Assembly (NCBI GenBank): GCA_964544695.1
Contig: CAZJDB010000081.1
Span: 1 to 64,000 of the forward strand
DNA length: 64,000 nt
Reading direction: 5' to 3'
Origin: Dinghuibacter sp964544695
Lineage (GTDB): Bacteria > Bacteroidota > Bacteroidia > Chitinophagales > Chitinophagaceae
This document shows positions 1 through 7,150 of the stretch, one piece after another. The position numbers and the translations under genes were made by a program. The first letter of the stretch is position 1. Every line of letters starts with the position of its first letter. The notes under the pieces are model-generated. The model ran no database searches. It worked only from the letters and a program-made list of their open reading frames with translations, and was not told the origin of the DNA.

Positions 1-351
1 ATCGGGCATACCCCTCACTGTTCGTGTGATGATTCCACCCGCATTGATATCCCAATTCTGTCCAACAGGTGTTGGGCTTTCACCCATTTTGACCCCACCT
101 GCAAAATAATCCAGGGATACATCCAAATACAATCCATTATGATGAGTATAATGGTAAATCGGTACTGAAATCTGAGGGATACCCGTATATAAATTTATTG
201 GTGTACTCGCCCATTTACCCGCCGCAGCAGATTCCCCGGTTTGCGTTGCCGAGTTGGAACTGTTTGGTGCGTCATTCTGCTGCGCCCAAAGGTGATCGGC
301 GACAAGGATAAGGCTTCCCAGTAAAAGCGATGTTATAACCGTCCTTTTCAT
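1..351 (-). CDS. RHS/YD-repeat-type secreted protein, N-terminal part (cut by window edge)
   Basis: The reading frame runs 117 codons from an ATG at 351 to the window edge without a stop, so only the N-terminus is present. It starts with a signal peptide (basic MKRT, then a hydrophobic stretch ending in WAQQ) and a Ser/Thr/Asn-rich spacer. A segment follows with the motifs PINLYTGIP, SVPIYHY and LDVSLDYFAGG, which I recognise from the N-terminal region of Bacteroidota RHS/YD-repeat proteins, large secreted or surface polypeptides often involved in interbacterial competition. The gene lies 21 bp downstream of the 502-residue protein on the same strand and is probably cotranscribed with it. The repeats and any toxin tip lie outside the window, so the function is inferred from the N-terminus only. 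Confidence 0.6.
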   Translation of the reverse strand, partial: MKRTVITSLLLGSLILVADHLWAQQNDAPNSSNSATQTGESAAAGKWASTPINLYTGIPQISVPIYHYTHHNGLYLDVSLDYFAGGVKMGESPTPVGQNWDINAGGIITRTVRGMPD

Positions 352-372
352 TTCAATAATTGAATGTTCTCA

Positions 373-1881
373 CTAGAAACTAAACCCGGTACGGAAAACA
401 ATAGGTTGTGTTGCCGGTATATGTTGATTGTAAAGGGCGTCGTAGAGGAGTTGAATCGTGCCCTCCCGGCCACCTTTTATTTTGTATTTCTTTGAAATTC
501 CTATTAGAGCGCTCTTTTGCCAGATATTCACCTGATATAGATCTGCGACTCTTTGAAATGCTTGCATATAGTTATATTCAAAACCTCCTGTGATCCAAAG
601 GCTACCCTTAGCTTTTATATCAAAACCACTACGTAATCCCAGGCCTTGACTGGTTAATGCGACATGGTCTATGCCACCGCTCCCAACCCCGAGAATATAA
701 CTACCCCCCAAATCCGCAGTTATATTATCCCTGATTTTATAAGTGGCCGTAAATGCAATATTTTCCGTTGCAGGAACCGCCGTAGTCGCTCCTTGTGCTT
801 GAATATTAAACCCTAGTGTAATCCGTTTCAAAAATGTCTTGGTATGCTGGCTGTTTGGTTGGAAGTCGGGCATGGTTACATCTCCGGTTCCACCAGAATT
901 GCCAAGAAGGCTTAACTTCTCTTTTAGTTGATCCATTGCCTGGGCGCCTTGTTGAACGTGCTGTTGCAAGTATTGTCCCGGATTAGCATTGCTACCACCA
1001 ACTTGGGTTGATCCCATCATTTGAGTAATCAATTGCTGCACCTGCGCCTTGGTTTGTAATCCAACAATGCCCTGGGGGGTTCCATAGTCTGCCGGTAACC
1101 CGAATAGCTGAGCCAGGTAACTATGCTTATTCATAAAATCCTGAAATGCCGGGACTTGCTCAGCTAGAATCACTACTTCCTGCTCCATCTTTTGCCGATC
1201 GTGGAGCATTTCCTTGTATTCTACTATTTGCTGTTGAGCATAGTATGCTTCCTTGTTTATACTGGAAAGTTGACTTCCGAGGCTGCTATATTGACTCAGT
1301 TGGGATTGTAGCAATTGCTCCCTGGAATTAACAAATTGCTGGGCTTCCTGCGCTTGCTGCATTGTACCCTGAAATTGTTGTATTTGCTGGTACGTATTCT
1401 GAATCTCCTGAATCTTGCTCTCGGCGATATTTAGCTTCCCACCTTCAGAGTTCAGGAAGTTCAAAGCAGTTTGAAGACTATCTACATTGGGAATATACTG
1501 CTTGATAGGGGCGGTTATGCCTCCATTTGCAAATGACCCGATCTTTTGTTGCAATGAAGCATATTTACTTTGTATACCTGTAAAAAGGCCAGAAGCGTTT
1601 AATGAATCTGCGGAAGGAATATTGTGCTGTAATGAACCCTCATATGTTTGCATATGAGCAAGCATTTGGCTTGTCCTGCCTTCCACCAATTTTTGCATGC
1701 GTCGGTATTTCCTCCGAATGCTTCTAAGGGCCTGGGAGCTGACAACTATAGGTCGAAGCTGTGAAGTGTCGTCATTAATTGAATTTGGAGAATAAAAAGG
1801 GCTTGAGATCCCTTGAAGCGGAGCTATATAAGATAGGATAATCAGAGCCCCTATAGATAAGGCAATAACAAAGCCCTTCAT
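373..1881 (-). CDS. Gln-rich coiled-coil protein with C-terminal beta-barrel-like domain
   Basis: I do not recognise a named family for this 502-residue protein. It begins with a hydrophobic segment (about residues 4-24) that could be a signal peptide or anchor. Residues about 50-330 are rich in Gln, Glu, Ser and Leu with long helical stretches, typical of a coiled coil. Residues about 350-502 alternate hydrophobic and polar residues, contain many Gly and aromatic residues, and end in Phe (TGFSF), as outer-membrane beta barrels do. It sits directly upstream of the RHS/YD-type gene in the same orientation. An envelope role in export or anchoring of that protein is an inference from context. 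The reading frame is intact and long, so the gene itself is well supported. Confidence 0.7.
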   Translation of the reverse strand: MKGFVIALSIGALIILSYIAPLQGISSPFYSPNSINDDTSQLRPIVVSSQALRSIRRKYRRMQKLVEGRTSQMLAHMQTYEGSLQHNIPSADSLNASGLFTGIQSKYASLQQKIGSFANGGITAPIKQYIPNVDSLQTALNFLNSEGGKLNIAESKIQEIQNTYQQIQQFQGTMQQAQEAQQFVNSREQLLQSQLSQYSSLGSQLSSINKEAYYAQQQIVEYKEMLHDRQKMEQEVVILAEQVPAFQDFMNKHSYLAQLFGLPADYGTPQGIVGLQTKAQVQQLITQMMGSTQVGGSNANPGQYLQQHVQQGAQAMDQLKEKLSLLGNSGGTGDVTMPDFQPNSQHTKTFLKRITLGFNIQAQGATTAVPATENIAFTATYKIRDNITADLGGSYILGVGSGGIDHVALTSQGLGLRSGFDIKAKGSLWITGGFEYNYMQAFQRVADLYQVNIWQKSALIGISKKYKIKGGREGTIQLLYDALYNQHIPATQPIVFRTGFSF

Positions 1882-2183
1882 GGTTTATGAGGTATGCAGG
1901 TTGAAGAATATGTAATTAGGGAAGGATTACAGACGAGTCAATACTAGATAAAATATTCCTAAAAAGGTAACTACTTGTAAACTTTTTTCGACACGGAGAG
2001 TATAAAATAATCCTTTCGACAAAAGAAAAAAGGGTGAAAACACCCTTTTTAATTCAAATATTTTTTACTATTGAGGATTCACTTCCAAATACAGTATCCG
2101 CTATCGACAGTTACTGATAGCCATATGCCACACCTGTAAAGCTAACTTTAGTCCCGCTACTCAAACCATGGGACCCAGTACGG
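1882..2183. other. 302-bp AT-rich intergenic region
   Basis: This stretch separates the 264-residue gene on the right from the 502-residue gene on the left, both read leftward. It holds one clear hairpin terminator (listed separately). The part between that hairpin and position 1881 is AT-rich and should contain the promoter of the coiled-coil/RHS pair, but I could not find a perfect TAnnTTTG element. No credible small gene was seen. Confidence 0.5.
2021..2050 (-). terminator. Intrinsic terminator after the Nmad2-like gene
   Basis: A 10-bp perfect stem (2027-2036 with 2041-2050) closes a 4-base loop. Read leftward, it is followed by a T-rich run (complement of 2021-2030). It lies about 130 bp beyond the stop of the 264-residue gene. 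The core GGTGAAAACACCC recurs in a second hairpin near 3356. Confidence 0.65.
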
Positions 2184-2978
2184 CTATTGCTGGCTAACTA
2201 AAACAGATAGATCAGCTAATTGTCCTCTTAGTCTTAGCAGAGCGGGTTCCACGTCCCGTGGCCGAAAATACTGGTGCAGCGCGATGTGGTTATGGGGCCG
2301 GTATCGGCTTTTCGTTCGTAAGTTTCGATCGAAGCGGCCATTGAAAAAAAGGTTGGCCCGAAGTGCCTTTACCAAAGGATCAGTCAACCAAGTCTCGGCT
2401 GGACCCTGGCGACTATCGTAAATCGCCACTTTCAGCGGGGCTATTGTATTGAAGGTTGTCAAATGTTGTCCCGGTTCAAAAATGACATAAGGGGCTTTGC
2501 TGCGTTTCTGCCAGTCAGCATGCGGATCGCCGAAGGGTTCGTAGTGCGCCTCCACGCCGTCCAGATAGTTCACCAGCAGATTGAAAAAGGAACGGTATAC
2601 ATGATATTCCTCGTCTTCCCAAATTATGCGCCGCTCCACCGTTTCTCTAACGGTACCATACCCGACGTAGAAGTACTCCCATAGACCGACCGTGGAAAGA
2701 GATTGACGACCACAGAAGAAAATGACCAGATCGCCGGGTATCAATTGCCGCCGAACATTAGGGCGGCAGACACCCCAAGTCGCGTAGCTCGCGTCCTCGA
2801 AAACCTCCGTGGCCGAAAAAAAAGCGGGGTCGTCTCCCCAGTCGTAAAAGCAGTTTGGTTGCCCGTACCGGCTCAAGAAGGTCTGCAATAAAGGCTGATG
2901 CATTGCCGCAGCCTCCACTCGCTGCCGAATGTTCGGGCCAACGGCGGGTTGGCGATATACACAAATAAACGCCTTCAT
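2184..2978 (-). CDS. Nmad2-like (PUA/EVE-like fold?) protein
   Basis: This 264-residue cytoplasmic protein has no signal peptide or membrane segment. Residues about 68-90 read GVCRPNVRRQLIPGDLVIFF, followed shortly by VGYGTV. This resembles the conserved 'CKPxIRR...GDW' region that I remember from nucleotide-modification-associated domain 2 (Nmad2). The Nmad families were defined computationally as companions of DNA-base-modifying enzymes, and some are thought to adopt PUA-like folds. The C-terminal third is rich in Arg, His and aromatic residues (KSRYRPHNHIALHQYF), which would suit nucleic-acid binding. A 67-residue gene ends 6 bp upstream and is likely cotranscribed. The gene is real; the family assignment is tentative and needs a profile search. 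Confidence 0.5.
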   Translation of the reverse strand: MKAFICVYRQPAVGPNIRQRVEAAAMHQPLLQTFLSRYGQPNCFYDWGDDPAFFSATEVFEDASYATWGVCRPNVRRQLIPGDLVIFFCGRQSLSTVGLWEYFYVGYGTVRETVERRIIWEDEEYHVYRSFFNLLVNYLDGVEAHYEPFGDPHADWQKRSKAPYVIFEPGQHLTTFNTIAPLKVAIYDSRQGPAETWLTDPLVKALRANLFFNGRFDRNLRTKSRYRPHNHIALHQYFRPRDVEPALLRLRGQLADLSVLVSQQ

Positions 2979-2984
2979 CTTTCT

Positions 2985-3188
2985 TTACGGTTTTTTGAAT
3001 ACCTCCAGTATAGTATACTGTAAGTGTCGTGCGCCATTCGTCTGAATCCATTGCTCCGCTTCATCTGCTGTCACGAATATTTGATGTACTACCGTTACTA
3101 AACCATTTACGCGGGTAGCCGCCTGTACATGCGCATCTTCAATTGAGAAGATTTGATATCCCTTTACTGCTTTATAGCTATTCTCCAT
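2985..3188 (-). CDS. Small hypothetical protein upstream of the Nmad2-like gene
   Basis: A 67-residue soluble protein of unknown family, ending in VFKKP. It has no signal peptide, membrane segment or Cys cluster. The sequence reads like a small alpha/beta domain: an N-terminal beta-like half (AVKGYQIFSIEDAH, VNGLVTVVHQIFV), a helix (TADEAEQWIQTNG) and a final strand (LQYTILEV). Six base pairs separate it from the Nmad2-like gene, so the two are probably one operon. Its ATG at 3188 overlaps the end of a possible 12-codon leader frame that has a strong GGGAGG ribosome-binding site. Function cannot be inferred beyond this association. Confidence 0.5.
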   Translation of the reverse strand: MENSYKAVKGYQIFSIEDAHVQAATRVNGLVTVVHQIFVTADEAEQWIQTNGARHLQYTILEVFKKP

Positions 3189-3216
3189 AGAAAGTAGTTT
3201 TCAATTTACTATTCAT
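3178..3216 (-). other. Possible 12-codon leader ORF with strong Shine-Dalgarno
   Basis: Reading leftward, GGGAGG (complement of 3223-3228) lies 6 nt before an ATG at 3216. The frame encodes MNSKLKTTFYGE and stops at 3178-3180, overlapping the start of the 67-residue gene at 3188. Strong Shine-Dalgarno sites are unusual in Bacteroidota, which makes the site notable. It may be a leader that couples translation into the next gene, or chance. Confidence 0.3.
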
Positions 3217-3349
3217 AAAAAACCTCCCGATAATAATAGAATTCATTACGCATCCAGATCGGTGATTACTCATTCCAAAGCCACAATTTTATTCAACCGA
3301 TTCGGGTTAAATGACTAAAGACGTCAAGATAAAGGTTACCAATTAATAT

Positions 3350-3370
3350 TACAATAGGTGAAAACACCCA
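3350..3370 (-). terminator. Weak hairpin after the zinc-finger/HTH fusion gene
   Basis: The sequence GGTGAAAACACC (about 3357-3368) forms a short hairpin just past the stop of the gene ending at 3387 when read leftward. It is followed by an AT-rich stretch, not a clean U-tract. It shares its core with the better terminator at 2027-2050. Confidence 0.3.
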
Positions 3371-3386
3371 TTTTATTAAATCTGGT

Positions 3387-4091
3387 TTAAGGCTTGCATT
3401 CCTGATACTCATTATAGCCGCCTTCATCATTCACCTCATATAAAACACCGCTTTCAAACTTGAATCGATTAGTTAAATATTGGGGTGGGTCCTTTGTGAT
3501 GATTTTGCCATTCCTAATTACACCAACTACGGTTTCTTTTAGATTAACCTTATCCTTTTGATAGGTATTATCCTTATCGGCATATAACCGAAGAGTTATT
3601 TTATCACCTACGATGGTCACTTTGTAATACCAACCTCCCTGCCCATCGCAAAACTTCTTGGTACCCGTGAACCAATGTGTGCTGCTAGTTACAGTATCTC
3701 CACTGGAAGAAGCCTTATGCCCCACATGGGTTCTAGCACCTTCCTGCCTACCGAGGTTGATAACAATGGTATTTTCATCAGAAACCAACTTACCGTACAG
3801 TACCCACCTCCTAAGGGTGAGTGGTGAAACATTCAACAGCAAAGCCGCCTCCTTCAAATTAAGGAACTCCTTTGCTTGAATCGCCTTGATCCGATCCTCG
3901 GTAATAAACGCTTCCGGCTTCTGCCTAATTTCCGTTTTCAGGCTGGCTTCAGCCATCTTCTCAAGACGCTTCTTCTCCTTGTAATAACGCTTCGCGCAAG
4001 GGTCAGAACAACAATCCGTAACTGTCGTCCTAGCGACAAATTCTCGCCCACAAGACTTGCAAACCTTAACAATCTGCATTTTACTACTCAT
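3387..4091 (-). CDS. Zinc-finger/helix-turn-helix protein fused to an unrelated C-terminal domain
   Basis: Residues about 8-35 carry the zinc-ribbon-like cysteines CKSCGREF and CCSDPCAKR. Residues about 75-98 form a helix-turn-helix of the excisionase/MerR type (LNLKEAALLLNVSPLTLRRW). This pair is typical of small DNA-binding proteins found beside integrases on Bacteroidota mobile elements, where the protein usually ends shortly after the HTH. Here the frame continues about 135 residues into a beta-rich domain containing WFTGTKKFCDGQGGWYYKVT and ending YNEYQECKP, which looks like the end of a different, possibly exported, protein. A deletion that fused two genes is a plausible origin (inference). 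The ATG at 4091 follows a GTG at 4094, and the gene overlaps the end of the upstream nuclease-like gene by 8 bp. Confidence 0.6.
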   Translation of the reverse strand: MSSKMQIVKVCKSCGREFVARTTVTDCCSDPCAKRYYKEKKRLEKMAEASLKTEIRQKPEAFITEDRIKAIQAKEFLNLKEAALLLNVSPLTLRRWVLYGKLVSDENTIVINLGRQEGARTHVGHKASSSGDTVTSSTHWFTGTKKFCDGQGGWYYKVTIVGDKITLRLYADKDNTYQKDKVNLKETVVGVIRNGKIITKDPPQYLTNRFKFESGVLYEVNDEGGYNEYQECKP

Positions 4092-4845
4092 CACTATTTG
4101 CGGTTAGTGGCTTCAATTTCCTCTTTAAGACTATGATGACACCTGCGCAATGCCTAGCCTGCGAATAAAGGTCTGCATTAGTAATTTCATCATCAGTCTT
4201 AATCTGATCCGTTAACAACAAGGAAGCTTCAATACTGACGACATTGACCTCAAAATCAGTCTTGTCATCGGAGTCAAATACCTCCGTTAACCATCGTGTA
4301 TATTTCCGCCATACAATATCTAAATGCTCATCAACCTGGGAAGGAAATTTTACGGTGCAATCTATTTCAATACATGCAAAATAAGCACGTTTAATTTTAG
4401 ATAGCCCATGTTTTTCATCATGGAGATGCAGAAGTTCCATGAGCCTTATAATATCCCTGTGAAATCTCTTATAGTCTGGGCTGACCAACTTAACTTCTAT
4501 GGCAGTAAGAGGGTTGCTAGTTTTGGCATTGTAAATTGCAATATCTAGATACCCCTTCCTAGTAGTATTCAATCGACCAGTCCGTATAATTGTTTCAAAT
4601 ATATTATTCCATTTAATACTCTCTACACACCTATCCGCAAAACGACGTGTCGGTTCTTCTGGCCTTATTAGAAAAGGTTCGCCAGGACTATAATTGGTGT
4701 TTCCAATGGCCTGGGAAATATTAACAGTTATCAAATATTCAGGTGAGACTTTAGTGGTGAAAGACCCACAAAAGTTAATGGCGTCCTTGCAAGTATTTTC
4801 AAGTCCCGTCCTTATTCCGTCTTCAATCATTTGAAAGAGGTCCAT
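4084..4845 (-). CDS. PD-(D/E)XK nuclease-like protein
   Basis: This 253-residue cytoplasmic protein has no recognisable named family. A core of the PD-(D/E)XK type can be proposed around residues 98-120: a hydrophobic strand with Asp (RKGYLDIAIY), then a strand ending in the E-x-K triad (AIEVKL). That is the usual arrangement of metal-binding and catalytic residues in restriction-like nucleases. It precedes the zinc-finger/HTH fusion gene, which it overlaps by 8 bp, so both are probably one transcript. The pair lies in the accessory block beyond mnmE and has lower GC than the housekeeping genes. A defence or mobile-element role is possible but inferred from fold motif and location only. Confidence 0.5.
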   Translation of the reverse strand: MDLFQMIEDGIRTGLENTCKDAINFCGSFTTKVSPEYLITVNISQAIGNTNYSPGEPFLIRPEEPTRRFADRCVESIKWNNIFETIIRTGRLNTTRKGYLDIAIYNAKTSNPLTAIEVKLVSPDYKRFHRDIIRLMELLHLHDEKHGLSKIKRAYFACIEIDCTVKFPSQVDEHLDIVWRKYTRWLTEVFDSDDKTDFEVNVVSIEASLLLTDQIKTDDEITNADLYSQARHCAGVIIVLKRKLKPLTANSDE

Positions 4846-4898
4846 CTAAGAAGCTTTAATTTCATTTTTGTTTTTACTGCTCACCACTTTCGATTTTT

Positions 4899-5017
4899 GG
4901 TCACTAATACCCGGATTCACCGTATCATACCGTATCATTATGTATCATACTGTATCATACCGTATCAAATTCCCGGGCCAATAATCTGAATATCCCCAAT
5001 AAATCGAAGTAGTGACC
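4899..5017. repeat. Five 10-bp tandem repeats flanked by inverted GGTCACT motifs
   Basis: Positions 4921-4970 contain five head-to-tail 10-bp units of the form (C/T)GTATCATAC, with exact 10-bp period and a few substitutions, the last unit degenerate. GGTCACT occurs at 4899-4905 and its inverse AGTGACC at 5011-5017, bracketing the repeats. A further GGTCACT lies at 5139-5145, across the mnmE stop codon, and another CGTATCA at 5111-5117. The rest of the 295-bp gap between mnmE and the nuclease-like gene is AT-rich with no gene. A 10-bp period places every copy on one face of the helix, as in protein-binding iterons or recombinase arm sites. Confidence 0.6.
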
Positions 5018-5140
5018 GGATCAGTGACAAAAATTCGTCTACAAAGAGCAAGAAAAGCATAAAGAAAGCCAAGGAACCAACCAGAAAATCCGCATAAACA
5101 GTAAGTCCCACGTATCAACCGCGCACCCAGAAAGACCCGG

Positions 5141-6505
5141 TCACTTCCCTATACAAAACTCTCCAAAAATCACCCCCAACACCTCCTCATTACTCACCTC
5201 ACCCGTAATCTCTCCCAAATAATACAAACACCTCCTAATATCCAACGCCAACAAATCCCCAGGTATTCCCGAATCCAATCCCACCCTAATATCTGAAAGC
5301 GATTTCAAAACTTCAGTTAAAGCTGCAAAATGCCGCGCATTCGTGACCACCACCCCTTCCGAATGAACCTTCCCACCGGTAACTAAACCCACCAATGCAT
5401 CCTTCAATTCTGCGATCCCAGAAGAAGATTTGGCACTAATTGATAAAACTCCCGGAAAGGAGAGAGACGAAGCCAAATCCGCCTTATTCCCCACCAACAA
5501 AAAAGACTTCCCCCTAAGCCGAAGCTCCAACGATACAGCTTCCAGCTCCACCACCGAAGCAGTCGACAGGTCCACCAAATAAACAATCACATCCGCGGAG
5601 TCCATGGCCGCGCGGGAGCGCTCTATGCCCATGTTTTCAACAGCATCCGTAGTATGTTCCCGGATTCCTGCGGTGTCCACCAGACGAAAGAGGATTCCGG
5701 AGATATTGATGACTTCCTCTATCGTATCCCGGGTAGTCCCGGCAATCTCGCTGACGATGGCCCTGTTTTCATTGAGTAAGGCGTTCAACAAGGTGGACTT
5801 CCCTGCGTTGGGTTTCCCTACGATGGCAACGCGGACCCCGTTCTTGATGACGTTTCCCCACCCGAAGGATTGTAGGAGTTGCTTTGTCGTAGCAGTGGCC
5901 TCCTCGATCAATGTGTAAAAAGCTGAACGGTCGGCAAATTCCACATCCTCCTGGGAGAAATCGAGTTCCAACTCAATTAGGGCGGAAAACCGAACCAGGC
6001 GGCCACGAAGCGAGCGTAAAACTGATGAAAAACCTCCGCGCATATTCACCAATGCCGTATGCTGGGAGGCTGAAGTATTGCTTGCAATCAGGTCCGCGAC
6101 GGCTTCGGCCTGGGCAAGGTCCATTTTACCATTGAGGAAGGCCCTTTGGGTAAATTCACCAGGTCGCGCCATCCTGGCTCCCAGGCGTATGCAGGCCTGT
6201 ATGACCTGCCCTTGTACGAAGGGGGAGCCGTGGCAGGATATTTCCACCACATCTTCACCCGTATACGAGCGAGGTCCTTTGAATAGCGAAACGACTGCTT
6301 CATCGAGTGGGGTATCTCCCTCTCTCAATAACCCAACATGGAGGGTATTGGGCGCCTGCGCGAGTAAATTCTTGGAGGAGAATAATGCGTCTGCTATGGT
6401 CCACGCCTCCTTGCCGCTCAAGCGGATCACACCAATGGCTCCAACCCCAGGCGGCGTCGCCAGGGCTACAATGGTATCGTCCCATCCTGCCAGATTACCT
6501 GTCAT
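5141..6505 (-). CDS. mnmE: tRNA modification GTPase MnmE
   Basis: MnmE with its partner MnmG installs the carboxymethylaminomethyl group on U34 of certain tRNAs. The 454-residue product has the family layout. An N-terminal folate-binding domain (about 1-120) contains DTIVALATPPG and RPGEFTQRAFLNG. A helical domain follows, with an inserted G domain carrying the P-loop GKPNAGKS (near residue 230), the switch motif GTTRDT, DTAG and NKAD. The C-terminus is the universal CIGK, whose cysteine is required for modification. The frame is open 46 codons further upstream, but the family N-terminus matches the ATG at 6505 and the extra codons read through the terminator of the exbD pseudogene. The 3' end borders the accessory region. 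Confidence 0.95.
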   Translation of the reverse strand: MTGNLAGWDDTIVALATPPGVGAIGVIRLSGKEAWTIADALFSSKNLLAQAPNTLHVGLLREGDTPLDEAVVSLFKGPRSYTGEDVVEISCHGSPFVQGQVIQACIRLGARMARPGEFTQRAFLNGKMDLAQAEAVADLIASNTSASQHTALVNMRGGFSSVLRSLRGRLVRFSALIELELDFSQEDVEFADRSAFYTLIEEATATTKQLLQSFGWGNVIKNGVRVAIVGKPNAGKSTLLNALLNENRAIVSEIAGTTRDTIEEVINISGILFRLVDTAGIREHTTDAVENMGIERSRAAMDSADVIVYLVDLSTASVVELEAVSLELRLRGKSFLLVGNKADLASSLSFPGVLSISAKSSSGIAELKDALVGLVTGGKVHSEGVVVTNARHFAALTEVLKSLSDIRVGLDSGIPGDLLALDIRRCLYYLGEITGEVSNEEVLGVIFGEFCIGK

Positions 6506-6520
6506 GATGCAAAGAAAGGG

Positions 6521-6554
6521 AAAAAAAAGAAAGGGCCGGTATACACCGACCCTT
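6521..6554 (-). terminator. Intrinsic terminator between the exbD pseudogene and mnmE
   Basis: Read leftward, AAGGGTCGGT pairs with ACCGGCCCTT (one mismatch) around a short loop, and is followed by a run of eight Ts (complement of 6521-6528). It ends the TonB-locus transcript about 50 bp after the exbD pseudogene and lies just upstream of the mnmE start. Confidence 0.7.
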
Positions 6555-6600
6555 CGACCATAACGGTCTGTACTCACCCCACAAATCCTAACAACACAGC

Positions 6601-7074
6601 CTAATTGCCCTTCTCCACAATCATATATCGACCCACATCGCAAATAGTCATTTCATCGAGTACCCCAATGAGTTGCTCATAACTTAGCTCTCGGTCGGGC
6701 TTGATGATGACCGTCATGTCCCTTTTACTAAACCGTGTACTATGCGCCAACCTCTTTTGAAGGCTCACAATTTCCTCCCGCACGGACGGGCTCCTGTCTA
6801 GGAAGGCTTCGCGCAAGGGGTGCTCACCAGGCTTGCCTTCTTAATAGTGAATGGATTTTGCGCCCGGGTATAGCGTAAGTGTTGCCGACGCCGGCGCCTC
6901 GGACGAATCTATCTTCGTTTTATCAGGCATATTCAGCCTCATTGCCCTGGGATCGGTAATCGTCCTTGTGAATAAGAAAAATGAGATCAAAATAAATCCG
7001 AGGTCCACCATTGGGGTTAAATCGACCTTCAGGTGCTTTCCGGAATTTTCGCCGGTGAGTATTGCTTCTGCCAT
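6601..7074 (-). pseudogene. ExbD/TolR family protein, interrupted by one in-frame stop
   Basis: ExbD subunits sit in the inner membrane with ExbB and use the proton gradient to power TonB. The N-terminal half (ATG at 7074) has the ExbD signature LTPMVDLGFILISFFLF, with the membrane Asp expected to carry protons. The second half (RDMTVIIKPD, LIGVLDEMTICDVGRYMIVEKGN) matches the periplasmic domain. Both halves are in one frame and are separated only by a TAA at 6843-6841, in the context Tyr-stop-Glu. The intact paralogue at 10086-10619 has YYYEG at the equivalent place, so a Tyr codon (TAT or TAC) probably became TAA. No frameshift or missing segment is seen. It may be a young pseudogene, a sequencing error or, least likely, a read-through gene. 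Confidence 0.75.
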
Positions 7075-7150
7075 CTGGATCGTTTATATCTAAGATGCAC
7101 CGGGCAGCTTATTTCCATATCGGGACTAGATTATTTTAAAATATACGTCT

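Noticed and set aside
4921..4970. Possible CRISPR array
   Set aside because: The units are 10 bp, directly adjacent without spacers, and no cas genes are present.
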